A stretch of 64,000 nucleotides of DNA, taken from assembly GCA_965199005.1 (NCBI GenBank), contig CBDAQK010000001.1, positions 2,604,001 through 2,668,000 of the forward strand. Direction: 5' to 3'. The DNA comes from LMUY01 sp965199005 (GTDB lineage: Bacteria > Pseudomonadota > Alphaproteobacteria > Acetobacterales > Acetobacteraceae). Under the pieces are notes generated by a model that was not told the origin of the DNA, searched no databases, and saw only the letters and a program-made list of their open reading frames with translations. The first letter of the stretch is position 1. Each line of letters opens with the position of its first letter. Shown here one piece after another: positions 9,191 to 17,876 of this stretch. The translations under genes and the position numbers were made by a program.

Positions 9191-9882
9191 CCGGGAGAGG
9201 CATTTTGCTCGCCTGTGTCTTGTTGCTGCCGGCCAATTGCGGCGACAATACCGCGCCGGATTACACCAAGCCATTGGCCGAATGGCGGCAAACGGGCGTC
9301 CCAGTCCGGCTGCTTCCCACGGTAGGCGGTCCGACGCTGCAGGTTCCAGCTACCAAGGACGGGCTCTGCATGGCACCGGAACCCAGCAACAGCTACGCCG
9401 GATGTGTCTTCCACCTCGACGAAGCGTCAGCCCGGCTGGCGACGGACAAGACCGAGTATGACCAGCGTCTGGATGTCGAGATGGTGTTCGAACGCGACCG
9501 CTTCACCCAGTTGCGCAACGAGGCCCGCATCGGGGCAGAACAGCGGGCTGGAAGTGACGGACCAGGGGGAGGGGCCCCGGTGGAACAGGTGTTGACCGGT
9601 ACGAGCCGCAGGCAGCGTTTCGCAAGTGGCTGCTGGCGTCGCCTGGCCGTGAACACCTCAGGCACGGGCCTGGATGTGAACGGGCCCTACGCCTGCACGC
9701 TGGTGATAGAAAACCGGAGCCTCGGCGCGACCGTGGTGGATTATTCCGCACCGCCGCCCGCCGTTTCCGGCATGCCGCTCGACCGTGCGAGGATAGACCG
9801 GCTGGTTGCGGCCATGGCCGCGATCGAGGCGTCGTTCCTGCCCCGGCCGGTCAGGGCTGAGACGCTTAGCGAAACCGGCTAA
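9187..9882 (+). CDS. predicted lipoprotein, 231 aa
   Basis: GTG start at 9187 overlaps the preceding stop (GTGA). An N-terminal hydrophobic segment ends in a lipobox-like LLPANC with Cys18 as the candidate lipidated residue, so the protein should be exported and membrane-anchored. It has several cysteines (CMAPE, GCVFH, SGCWRR, ACTLV) and no family I recognise. The region around residues 110-125 is Gly-rich. Its 3' end overlaps the convergent DUF3829 gene by 17 bp. Confidence 0.65.
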   Translation: MTGRGILLACVLLLPANCGDNTAPDYTKPLAEWRQTGVPVRLLPTVGGPTLQVPATKDGLCMAPEPSNSYAGCVFHLDEASARLATDKTEYDQRLDVEMVFERDRFTQLRNEARIGAEQRAGSDGPGGGAPVEQVLTGTSRRQRFASGCWRRLAVNTSGTGLDVNGPYACTLVIENRSLGATVVDYSAPPPAVSGMPLDRARIDRLVAAMAAIEASFLPRPVRAETLSETG

Positions 9883-10924
9883 CCGTATTGTACGTGTCGA
9901 CCAAACCGTTGAATGTCATGTTGATCGTGTCGAGCGCCTGGCCTTCCTGCCGGGCGGCGTCGCCCTGTCCAGTCAGGGTAGGCAGCCGGCGGCGCAGATC
10001 CTTCGCCTGCTGCAACAGCGCCGTCGCCGAGGGCTGGAGGTCGAACCATAGCGGCCGCATGCCCCGGACATCGGGTTTGGCCTCTTCCTGGTGGGCGGCG
10101 GAATAGGCGGTTCCAGCATCGAACTCCGCCTGAAAGGGGCTGATGGCTCCGGCAACGTCCACCTCGGTCAGGGTGCGGCCACGGGCCGCCGCGCCTAGCA
10201 GGTCCATCATCTGCCGAGCGGTGTACATCAGGTCGAGCGCGTGCCACTCATAGGTGCGGCCCTGCGCCTTCTCGATGGTGTCCAGCTCGCGCTCGCGCAG
10301 CGCCGCTTGCTCGCGCAGCACGCCCGCCCGCAAGATGTCGTCCTGCTGCGTGAGGGCGGCTAGCTTCGGTCCCAACTTGGTATCGATCTGCCGGCCCTTC
10401 TGGAATTGGTCGTCTTTCCAATCCTCCTGGCCGTAATAGATCTCCGCCTGGTTGCCCAGTGGCACGATCGTCCGAAGAAGCGGCGCTAACTGGCGCGACG
10501 CTCCATCCAAATCGGCGATCGCCGGCGGGAGGGCGGCTGATTTGTCGAGAGCATCGGCGCATCCCAGCGCAAACTCGTTATCCCGCTCGTAGGGTTCGAT
10601 TTTGAACATTGGGCGATCGGCAAGGTTGATGGAAGGAGCTTGGGCGGGGGCTGCATGGGAGATGGCGGCCATTGCGGCGACGTACGTGCGGCGGGCCGTC
10701 TCCAAATGGGTCAGCGTGCGGTTGATGCAGGTGATCGGGCCTTCGAGCTTCGCCTGCATGGCAAAGTCCGCGCTGTCGATGGCGGTGTGGCCGCCGCTGG
10801 CTGGGGCGGCCCGTCCGGTTAGCTGTGCCAGGACCGCCGGGTCGCCCGTGACCCAGGCGATTGCGCCCACTGCGACTGCGCCGATGACGGCCACTACGAC
10901 TTTCATCAGGGCTGCTGGCATCAC
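9866..10924 (-). CDS. DUF3829 (YiiG-like) protein
   Basis: 352 aa with an N-terminal membrane/signal segment (VVVAVIGAVAVGAIAWV). A long helical domain follows, with features of DUF3829: a helix start around NRTLTHLETARRTYVAAM, the central YYGQEDWKDDQFQKG block and a C-terminal NMTFNGLVDTYNTV. Family members are envelope-associated and of unknown function. It lies 56 bp downstream of the NAD-kinase-like gene on the same strand and may belong to that operon. The protein has no obvious catalytic motif. Confidence 0.72.
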   Translation of the reverse strand: MMPAALMKVVVAVIGAVAVGAIAWVTGDPAVLAQLTGRAAPASGGHTAIDSADFAMQAKLEGPITCINRTLTHLETARRTYVAAMAAISHAAPAQAPSINLADRPMFKIEPYERDNEFALGCADALDKSAALPPAIADLDGASRQLAPLLRTIVPLGNQAEIYYGQEDWKDDQFQKGRQIDTKLGPKLAALTQQDDILRAGVLREQAALRERELDTIEKAQGRTYEWHALDLMYTARQMMDLLGAAARGRTLTEVDVAGAISPFQAEFDAGTAYSAAHQEEAKPDVRGMRPLWFDLQPSATALLQQAKDLRRRLPTLTGQGDAARQEGQALDTINMTFNGLVDTYNTVSRFR

Positions 10925-10980
10925 TCAGTCCGCTATGGTTTGCGTTATAACTGCCAACCGCGGTTCCCGTTGCCGTCGCT

Positions 10981-12129
10981 TCAGGGAGTTCCGGAGATAG
11001 ATGGAGCGGTATCCGGCGCATGCAGCAGTTGCGAACAACTCCGCGATGCGATGGCGACCACCGCCAGGGCCGCGAAATACCACAATCGGAGCCTCCGTCG
11101 CCGTACGGGCTGGGTCGCTTTCACGATGGGCGCAACCACCTTCGCGGCTGGTTTGGATGCCCGCTGCGTAGGCATTGAGGCACGGGGTGTTCGGCGGACC
11201 GGCGCAGGCGGTGCAACCTGCCGCGCCGCCTTGCCCGGCACAAATCGAAGCTGCTCCTCCGCCACCCGCACCGTGAGGGTCCGTCCCCAGCCGAAATCCA
11301 GACGGTCATGTTCGATCCCGTCGGCAAACACAATCCCGCCCTCGTTCATGCGCGAGGCGATCACCAGTTGATCGGTGGCCCCCAGGCGGCCGGACACGAT
11401 TTCGGCGCCTGTCGCCTGACTGGGCCAAGGCTCGCGCACCAGGAACAGGCCCGCTTTTTCGCCCGGCCCGACGTTGATGGCCGCCCCGGTGGCGCGGCTG
11501 ATCGACAGCGCCCAGCCAGTCGCCCCCGTCCCCGTCGCGACGATGAGGCCGGAGGAGGATTGCAGTTCCTCCTGCTCGCCGAAGCGGATTGTGTAGCGCG
11601 CGGACTGATGGCTGGCATGGCCCACGAACACTTCGTTCAGCGCCAGCAAAGCCTGGCCGTCGTCAAGTTCCGCGCGGATCATGGTCCGGGCTTCGGTGTC
11701 CACGTGCCCCGCGGCCGCCAGTGGAAGCAGGGCCGCAACATCGCCGGGTGCGTGCGGGACAAGGATGCCCGGGTTGCGCTCTGGATCACCATTCACGCCA
11801 ATAACAGGCTGGCCCTTGAGGTATTTCGCCAGATTGGCGACCAGCCCGTCCTGCCCTACGGCGACAACCACGTCCTCGGGTGCGAACAGAAATCGGTCCA
11901 GCTCCGCCCGGCGCACATTGGCCAACCGCCATCCTTTCGGCAGCCCGGCACGGATCTCGGCCAATATCGCGCCGAGATGGGTGCGCTGCCGATCAAGTCC
12001 CTCCACGCTCTGGCCGCGGCGCCGCAGGAACACGTCCGCCTGCCCCCGGGTGGCGTGGCGGACCATGAGCGCGTCGTATTCGGTTTCCCGGGTGACCAGC
12101 ACCAGACGGGGACCAAGCGCGCTGCTCAT
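10981..12129 (-). CDS. NAD-kinase-like protein with C-terminal membrane anchor
   Basis: 382 aa. The core resembles the ATP-NAD kinase/diacylglycerol kinase fold. VVAVGQDG (residues 88-95) stands where the family has GGDG, GVNGDPERNPG follows, LNEVFVGH is near 167, and the glycine-rich SSSGLIVATGTGATGW corresponds to the second nucleotide-binding loop. The N-terminal 80 residues and the Ala/Pro/Arg-rich C-terminal extension are not part of the kinase. A hydrophobic helix near 347-363 (LWYFAALAVVAIA) should anchor it. It starts 10 bp after the SPFH gene, implying an operon. Kinase activity is uncertain because of the Gly-to-Gln change. Confidence 0.72.
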   Translation of the reverse strand: MSSALGPRLVLVTRETEYDALMVRHATRGQADVFLRRRGQSVEGLDRQRTHLGAILAEIRAGLPKGWRLANVRRAELDRFLFAPEDVVVAVGQDGLVANLAKYLKGQPVIGVNGDPERNPGILVPHAPGDVAALLPLAAAGHVDTEARTMIRAELDDGQALLALNEVFVGHASHQSARYTIRFGEQEELQSSSGLIVATGTGATGWALSISRATGAAINVGPGEKAGLFLVREPWPSQATGAEIVSGRLGATDQLVIASRMNEGGIVFADGIEHDRLDFGWGRTLTVRVAEEQLRFVPGKAARQVAPPAPVRRTPRASMPTQRASKPAAKVVAPIVKATQPVRRRRLRLWYFAALAVVAIASRSCSQLLHAPDTAPSISGTP

Positions 12130-12139
12130 GCCGCGGCCG

Positions 12140-13147
12140 TCACGATGCGGCCGGACGGCCCCCGCCCGGTGACGGAATAGGCGCGGTGGCAGGGCGGAGC
12201 AGGCTGGTCAGCGATGCCGTCAAGTCCGGTGTGACGTTCAAGGTGTCGATGCGGGTCAGCTTCTCGGCGAACGCGCGCAGCGTGAGCACCTGCAGCACCG
12301 CCGGATTCACGTCGCGCAGTAGCGCGAGGCGCTCACCCTCTGATTCATTGCGGGCTGCCTCGGTGAGGCGGATGCGGCGGGCCTCGGCTTCCGCTGTGAT
12401 GATTCCCGCGGCCGCCTTACCCTCGGCGGTCCGGCGCGCGTTCTCGTCCTCCTGCGCGATCAGGGCGGCCTGGCGCCGGGCCAACTCGACTTTGGTGGAC
12501 AGCTCGTTTTCGGCAATCGCGCGTTCCTTCTCAACCGCGGCGGCACGGCGGGCGAAGGAGGCTTCGTCGGCCGATCCTTGCGCGCGCTCGAACGTCGGCG
12601 CCTCGAGCGCGCGGGCCAAGTCCGCACTGGGGCTGACCCCGGCCAGGCGGACGGTGACCAGGCCGATGCCCATTTCCTGCAGGCGCGGGTCAGCGCCCAG
12701 CCCGGCGGCGATGGCGTCTTGGATCGGCGCCGCCCCCTCGGTCAGCAGGCCCTGCACGTCACGCGCCTCGATGTAGCGGGCGGCATGATATTGGGCGACG
12801 CCCGTCAGCAGGCTGGCGATGCGCTCCAACGGGTCGGTGCGCAGGCGCCCGGTGCGCAGATCGATGGTGAAGTCGACGCGGTCTGCCAGCGCTTCGGGGT
12901 TGGCTGCGCGCCAGGTGGTGGTGCCCTGGACGGTGACGAGTTGGTAGTCCCGGGAGCGGACCTGGAACACGAAATCCGTGTCGCGGTCATCGAGCGGGAT
13001 TTCAACAATGCTGGTTCGGGTCGGGCTGAACCAGAATGACAGCCCGCGCCCGGATTGGCGGCGGACCCCGCGCCGGAAGACGATGACGTGGGTGGAAGCT
13101 TCGCTGCGCAGATGGCGGTAGTCGAAGAAGCGGCGGATCTCGGCCAT
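12140..13147 (-). CDS. SPFH/band-7 domain protein
   Basis: 335 aa. The N-terminal band-7 region is about residues 15-195 (THVIVFRRGVRR, then PLDDRDTDFVFQV and VTVQGTTTWRAANPE). An Ala/Glu/Arg-rich coiled-coil, about 200-290 (EKERAIAENELSTKVEL), and a short Pro/Gly-rich tail follow. Band-7 proteins form oligomeric membrane-associated scaffolds. Here no strong N-terminal transmembrane helix is visible, so attachment may be peripheral. It is the first gene of a three-gene minus-strand run with the NAD-kinase-like and DUF3829 genes. Confidence 0.82.
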   Translation of the reverse strand: MAEIRRFFDYRHLRSEASTHVIVFRRGVRRQSGRGLSFWFSPTRTSIVEIPLDDRDTDFVFQVRSRDYQLVTVQGTTTWRAANPEALADRVDFTIDLRTGRLRTDPLERIASLLTGVAQYHAARYIEARDVQGLLTEGAAPIQDAIAAGLGADPRLQEMGIGLVTVRLAGVSPSADLARALEAPTFERAQGSADEASFARRAAAVEKERAIAENELSTKVELARRQAALIAQEDENARRTAEGKAAAGIITAEAEARRIRLTEAARNESEGERLALLRDVNPAVLQVLTLRAFAEKLTRIDTLNVTPDLTASLTSLLRPATAPIPSPGGGRPAAS

Positions 13148-13718
13148 GGCGGGTTATGTATCGACTAGGCACCATCTGCAACGCTGGTCGCGGGCTATGC
13201 GGTTGAGCTGACGCAATGTTGCGTGCAAACTCCCGTCGCTAGCGATGATCCAACGCCCAGGCTTCTCTTCAGTCACACCATGGTTCCATTCCGATAAGAT
13301 GCGGTCTCGGGGAGGGGAGGGCGGGAAGCGGCAACACCTCGAGCGGGCAGTTTAGAGGGTTTGCGACCCAGACTAGGAGGTTTGCAATCCGATGCATCCA
13401 CAGGCGAAAGGCTGACGTCCTCGTTCCTGGTATGCAAAGTCCAAGGCATATGGGCGCTAACGTGGCGTGAGAAACGTATCGGCGGCGCTAGGCGGCGGGC
13501 TGACGGTGAAGCGCGGCGTGCTCACCTCACTTGCCCGCGAGCTCGGCGACCGGTCACGCGTCGGGCTCAGACCTGCTGACCTTTCCGTAGTGTTGAGGCG
13601 CCTCAAGCCTATCGAACACCCCGGTAGACGTGGCACGGACGCGTGGTAACGAGCGGCTCGCATTTCTCGGAAACGCTCGGCGTTCTCCTGTACGCCGCAT
13701 CCAATGCTGGACCACGCC
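13148..13718. other. gene-free stretch; possible 60-aa remnant
   Basis: Contains the promoter side of the SPFH gene. One plus-strand frame (GTG 13467 to 13649) has a plausible composition (VKRGVLTSLARELGDRSRV), but I cannot match it to a family and do not call it a gene. Confidence 0.35.
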
Positions 13719-15170
13719 TCAGCAAGATCCGGACATTATCACAGCTTGCCAGAAACCGGCCTTGCGGCCGTGCGTGGCTCGAAGCTCCCGCTCAAAGGCC
13801 GAGTGGTCCGGCAGGCTTCCGAAATCCATCACCTGGGTCGCGGCGGCCCTGCAATCGTCCAAATGCCGCGCCGCATGCTTGTATCGGGAAGACCGGGCCG
13901 CACGCAGCACGAAGCCGATCATGGCCCGGCGCAGGAGCGTTGCTGCAAGCGGATACTTCGCATCGAGTGCGTCGGCCGCGGGCGACAGCAACTCATACAA
14001 ATCGCCGTCCAGCTCCCCAGCCCGGATCAGCACGAGCTCGCTGGCCCGCTGCAGGTCGGGCCAACCGATGAAGAAGGCCAAGGCCCTATGGACATCCCCG
14101 AAGGCAAGCGCGTGCGACATGGCGCGCTGCTCGGCCTCGAAGTCGTCGAAATCCGGCAGCCTGCGCAGGTAGGCTTGGAGGTGGGTGGCATTGAGCGTCG
14201 CGACGAAGCGCTGCCACTGAAAAGCCTGCGCCTCGTCCGGTCGTCCGAGCGCGACGAGCACGTCGACGCGCACCTCCTCCCACTCCATAGGTGCTTGGTC
14301 GCGCCGCCCCACCTCGACCGCATCCAGCGCCATCGATGCCTCCTGCGGCCGTCCGGCATCGAGCAAGCGTCGCGCGATGCCCGCGGCAACCACCGGCATC
14401 CCGCGTGCCCGCCCGTCGACCTGCTCGATGAAACCGTCCACGTCGCCGAGCGCGTCGGCGACCTGCTGGAGGATGATGGTGGCCGCACGGCCACGATGGC
14501 GGGCCTGGACCTCGTCGGCGTGGATAGGGCCGGAACTTGCCCAACCAATCACCCGCCGCTCGTGGTTGGCGGGCTTCGTCACCGGCTCGGCCTGCCACGC
14601 CTGGGTCAGCTCCTTGAGGGTGGTCAGCCCCGCCGTCCCGAGCTGAGGCGCCAGGATGGGGACCAGTTCGTCCCAGGTGCCGTGCCCATCGGCAGCAAGG
14701 GCCCGGAAGGCACGACCGGCCAGCTCGTCGGGACGGACCCCGGCCCGCTGCGCCAACGGGCCGAGGTCGCGGGCCGCCGCATGGAAAACGGTGGACAGGC
14801 GCCCGCTACCATCGTCGCTGCGGGCAAACACGCTTTCGGCACATCCGACCAGGTGCCAGGTCAGCTCGAACGCCTCGCGCGGGCTGGCCGGTGCCACCAC
14901 CTCAAGGATTGCGCGGCGCTGGGTCTCCAAGTCGGTCACGAACGGCTTGATCTTCTGCCAGTCCAGCCATGTCTTCGCTCCCGCGATGCTGGTCAGCCGC
15001 CTGGTGATGGCACGCGCGGCCTCGGCGCCGCCTGAGCTTCCCGCCAAGGCCAGCCGCAGCCGTCGCTGGGCGGCAGCGTTTCCCCTGCTGATCTCGATCA
15101 GGAGTTCCGCAAGCTGCGCTGCGCCGAGCGCTTCCAGGTTCGCGGCATTAAGCGTCTTGCTGGCAGCCAT
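13719..15170 (-). CDS. DUF6880 family protein
   Basis: 483-aa, almost wholly helical, soluble protein. The N-terminus (NAANLEALGAAQLAELLIEIS) and the repeat-like helical body fit DUF6880, a family of unknown function common in alphaproteobacteria. The C-terminal part (LRRAMIGFVLRAARSSRYKH) is the conserved block I recognise best. No signal peptide or catalytic motif is visible. It stands alone upstream of the defence-type genes. Confidence 0.65.
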   Translation of the reverse strand: MAASKTLNAANLEALGAAQLAELLIEISRGNAAAQRRLRLALAGSSGGAEAARAITRRLTSIAGAKTWLDWQKIKPFVTDLETQRRAILEVVAPASPREAFELTWHLVGCAESVFARSDDGSGRLSTVFHAAARDLGPLAQRAGVRPDELAGRAFRALAADGHGTWDELVPILAPQLGTAGLTTLKELTQAWQAEPVTKPANHERRVIGWASSGPIHADEVQARHRGRAATIILQQVADALGDVDGFIEQVDGRARGMPVVAAGIARRLLDAGRPQEASMALDAVEVGRRDQAPMEWEEVRVDVLVALGRPDEAQAFQWQRFVATLNATHLQAYLRRLPDFDDFEAEQRAMSHALAFGDVHRALAFFIGWPDLQRASELVLIRAGELDGDLYELLSPAADALDAKYPLAATLLRRAMIGFVLRAARSSRYKHAARHLDDCRAAATQVMDFGSLPDHSAFERELRATHGRKAGFWQAVIMSGSC

Positions 15171-15597
15171 GCCGTGTTTTGTCCCCTGCCGGCCGCATCA
15201 TCAACACTTTTGCACCCTCGAGACCGGAGCAGTGCCGCCGCGGTGGCTAATCTGACCGGGTTAGGAGGCAGAGCGCTGGTGAGATGCAAGTGCCCACTGG
15301 CATGCAGTTCTACCCGCTGGTGGTCGGCGGGCGGCTACCCCGAACCGTCTAAACCACCGGGTGCTCGCCTTCATGCGGGGACGCGCCCGAACGCTACCGC
15401 CGCATCGCCGCGGCTGCACGGGTGCGTTCGTGCTCGCGCGAGCGGGTCTGCTGGACGGAAAAGGTGCCACGGCTCACTGATGCACGCGCGGGACCTTAAG
15501 AGCCGCTTTCCTAAGTTAGAGGCGGAAGACGACTGGGGTTTCCACCGATGCCGGACGGGTCTGGACACCGGCTGGGATGTCGGTCGGGCTCGGTCTC

Positions 15598-15765
15598 GGC
15601 GATTGAGCAGGCACGCTTCCTGGTGGAGCAGAGCCGCCATTCCATCGACGAGGTTGCAAGGCAAACGGGTTCCGCGAACGCGACCACATGCGGCGCGCCT
15701 TTAGGAAACCGTCGCAGGTGCTGCGGCGGCAAGCGCGGCTCACGGCGTCCGACGACTACCAACAA
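15598..15765 (+). pseudogene. C-terminal remnant of a GlxA/AraC-type regulator
   Basis: The reading AIEQARFLVEQSRHSIDEVA, then RQTG, continues after a one-base frame change as GFRERDHMRRAF and then SQVLRRQARL. This is the second helix-turn-helix of AraC-family regulators of the GlxA type. About three residues are missing before the last segment, and nothing upstream matches the rest of such a protein. Confidence 0.6.
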
Positions 15766-16050
15766 CGCAAATTGGGCATGCGTAACCCGTCTCGGTCCGC
15801 AGCGGACATTTATTCGAATGTGGCCCGATGTACTGTTTGCTGGAAGCTCGGGGCCGCTTTGCGCCGCATCTCGGACATTCAGGCGTACGCGCCTGCGTCC
15901 CGAGAGCGGACGTAGATCCAGCCGCATCTCACAGCAGGGCTGAAATGCAGTTGTAAGGCGCAGCGAGCAATTTCCTTTTCCTGTTTCGCGGCTCAGGAGA
16001 CGATGATGCAGTCCTCGAAGCCGAAAACCGCCGCTCTTCGCAACAGCGTA

Positions 16051-16080
16051 GTCCGGGACCCTTCATAGGCGCCGGGGTTC
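16051..16080. repeat. dyad-symmetric repeat, copy 1
   Basis: GTCCGGGACCCTTCAT, then GGCG, then GGGGTTCC forms an imperfect hairpin. A closely related, better-paired copy lies at 43714-43743. Both are in gene-free DNA. Confidence 0.4.
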
Positions 16081-16195
16081 CTCGTGGCACGCCAAGTAAT
16101 CTGGGTTCCCGACCAAGGGACCCTCGCGCCGCTAGGTGACCTGCGATGGCGCCGATCCACACGCCGGAGTGCCCAGGCGCCTGAGGCGCCTGCCG

Positions 16196-17458
16196 TCAGC
16201 GCGACGCCTCCGGCCCAACGAGCCCCGGCTCAACTTGCCAGCGGTGTGGCAGGTTCACCGGGACGTAGGTCCGTACGGCGTCCATCTTGTCGAAGACCGA
16301 TTGGTGTATGCGGGCATCCTCCGCGATCACACGGGGCTCCGCGTCCGGGACATAGTGGCCGACAAGCGAGCGACGCCCGGCCCACTCCTTGTGGGCGTCG
16401 CTCTTCGGGAGCCACTCCAGGACCTGCCAGGCGGGCGTCATGGACCGGTGCGGCTCCCGCATCACGTCGGGTGCCACATAGCTGAACGGGCTCCCGTGCC
16501 GTTGGACTCCCCAGCCGAGCTGGTTGACGCTCTGGACGTTGAAGGACAGGCCGCACGCGGCCGCCTCGCCCACCATCCATAGCAGCGGGAATTTGGAGAG
16601 GCCGCTCTCGCGTTCCGGATAGCCCCCGCCTACGTCGGCATGCACACCAGCGAACCAGACTTGGAGGGAGTCCTGCGGCCTGCTGTTGTTCGTCGCGCTG
16701 AAACGGTTGTGCATGAACACCTGGGGCTCGTCCCAGGGCTCGAGCCGAAACATTCTGCGACGCTCGTCGATTGCCATGGCCTGGCGGAACACCTTCACGC
16801 TGGGGTTGGCGTGCGTGAACGGGAGCCGCTGAAGGCTGAAGGGGCGGAGCTTGCCCGGCCGCGGCACAACGATGCTCGCGACCGTGTCCCACACCCCCAG
16901 GAAGGCAACCGTCGGCCACCGGCTTGAAACGATGCGCGCGAACTGGGACGGCGGGTCGTCACGTTCCGCAGGCGGGGTGCTGGCAACTCCGGCATCGCCG
17001 GTCGATGTCGCCGGCTCCGACAGTGCCGCGTCTGCGGACCCCGTCTCCTTGTATGCCGCCAGCGCGGCGCCGGCCAGGTTGAGCTGCTCGGGGGCAAGTA
17101 GCCCGACCTTATGGATGAAGGCCGCGAGCACGCGGACCGCGTAGGCCCCGCGGCTGAAGCCGAACAGGAAGATACCGTCTCCTTCCTCGTAGTTTCGGAC
17201 CAGGAAGCCGTACGCCCGGAGGATGTTGTCGTCGAGGCCATAACCGGTCGCCAGCCCGAACAAGGTCGCCGCATCCTGCCGGAGTTTTGTCCAGGGATCC
17301 GGGCGCGCAAGCGTCCCGACCCCTGGGTCGTAGAATGCGACCTGCCTTGGACTCGTCTTGTCTGTCTTCCGGAGCATCCGGTAGAGCTTCAGCACGTTCG
17401 AGATGTTCTCGCTTATCTCGTTTCCCGTTCCGTCGCAGCAGACGACCAAGTTCTTCAC
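16196..17458 (-). CDS. DUF2235 alpha/beta hydrolase (T6SS Tle1-like phospholipase family)
   Basis: 420 aa. It begins with the DUF2235 hallmark NLVVCCDGTGNE. The nucleophile elbow is GFSRGAY (Ser102), with a candidate acid in GVWDTV and a histidine region FAGVHADVGGGYPE. Family members hydrolyse phospholipids and include the Tle1 type VI effectors. No VgrG, immunity or secretion gene is nearby and there is no signal peptide, so a cytoplasmic role is more likely here. It lies 418 bp downstream of the Cap4-type gene on the same strand, a position compatible with a role in the defence cluster, though this is only inferred. Confidence 0.82.
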   Translation of the reverse strand: MKNLVVCCDGTGNEISENISNVLKLYRMLRKTDKTSPRQVAFYDPGVGTLARPDPWTKLRQDAATLFGLATGYGLDDNILRAYGFLVRNYEEGDGIFLFGFSRGAYAVRVLAAFIHKVGLLAPEQLNLAGAALAAYKETGSADAALSEPATSTGDAGVASTPPAERDDPPSQFARIVSSRWPTVAFLGVWDTVASIVVPRPGKLRPFSLQRLPFTHANPSVKVFRQAMAIDERRRMFRLEPWDEPQVFMHNRFSATNNSRPQDSLQVWFAGVHADVGGGYPERESGLSKFPLLWMVGEAAACGLSFNVQSVNQLGWGVQRHGSPFSYVAPDVMREPHRSMTPAWQVLEWLPKSDAHKEWAGRRSLVGHYVPDAEPRVIAEDARIHQSVFDKMDAVRTYVPVNLPHRWQVEPGLVGPEASR

Positions 17459-17876
17459 GGAGCGCCCTGGGCAAGGTTCTGCCGGACAGTAGCGCTCGGC
17501 GCCGCCGCCGTGCCAACCTTAGAATCCCGCAGCCGGGCGAGGTCGGCCGCGGCGAGCCGGTGAGCGCGGCGCGGTGGCAGTTTACGCGGACGGCGATCAT
17601 GCCGAAGGCGAGGTGCCAATCGCCTGCGGCACCGGCTCGCGGTTTCGCATTGAACGGGTGATGGCGAACGGGTCAACCGGGGCGGAGCCCTGCTTTGGCC
17701 AGTTGTCTCGGAGGCGTCGCGGGTTGCGATCCGGTCGACACGATGCTGGCCACACCGGTGCAGACAGTCGTCGGACCTTCTTCAAAGCCGGCGTCCGGAG
17801 TGTGCAACGCTACCTGCGCTATATGCCTCGCTTCCTGGACGTGTCCATGTTGGGACAAATTCCGCCCTGCCGCACC
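17459..17876. other. intergenic stretch between effector and DUF2235 gene
   Basis: About 420 bp with no coding signal I trust. It would contain the end of the CBASS transcript and any promoter of the DUF2235 gene. No strong hairpin plus T-run is visible. Confidence 0.4.

Larger units (their letters stand above)
15171..16195. other. gene-poor stretch with regulator remnant
   Basis: About 1 kb without an intact gene. It holds the AraC-type remnant at 15598-15765 and a hairpin-like repeat near 16051; the rest is uninformative. Confidence 0.5.

Noticed and set aside
16196..17458. DUF2235 gene as a type VI secretion effector
   Set aside because: No VgrG, PAAR, adaptor or immunity gene is nearby. 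Only the hydrolase family can be supported.
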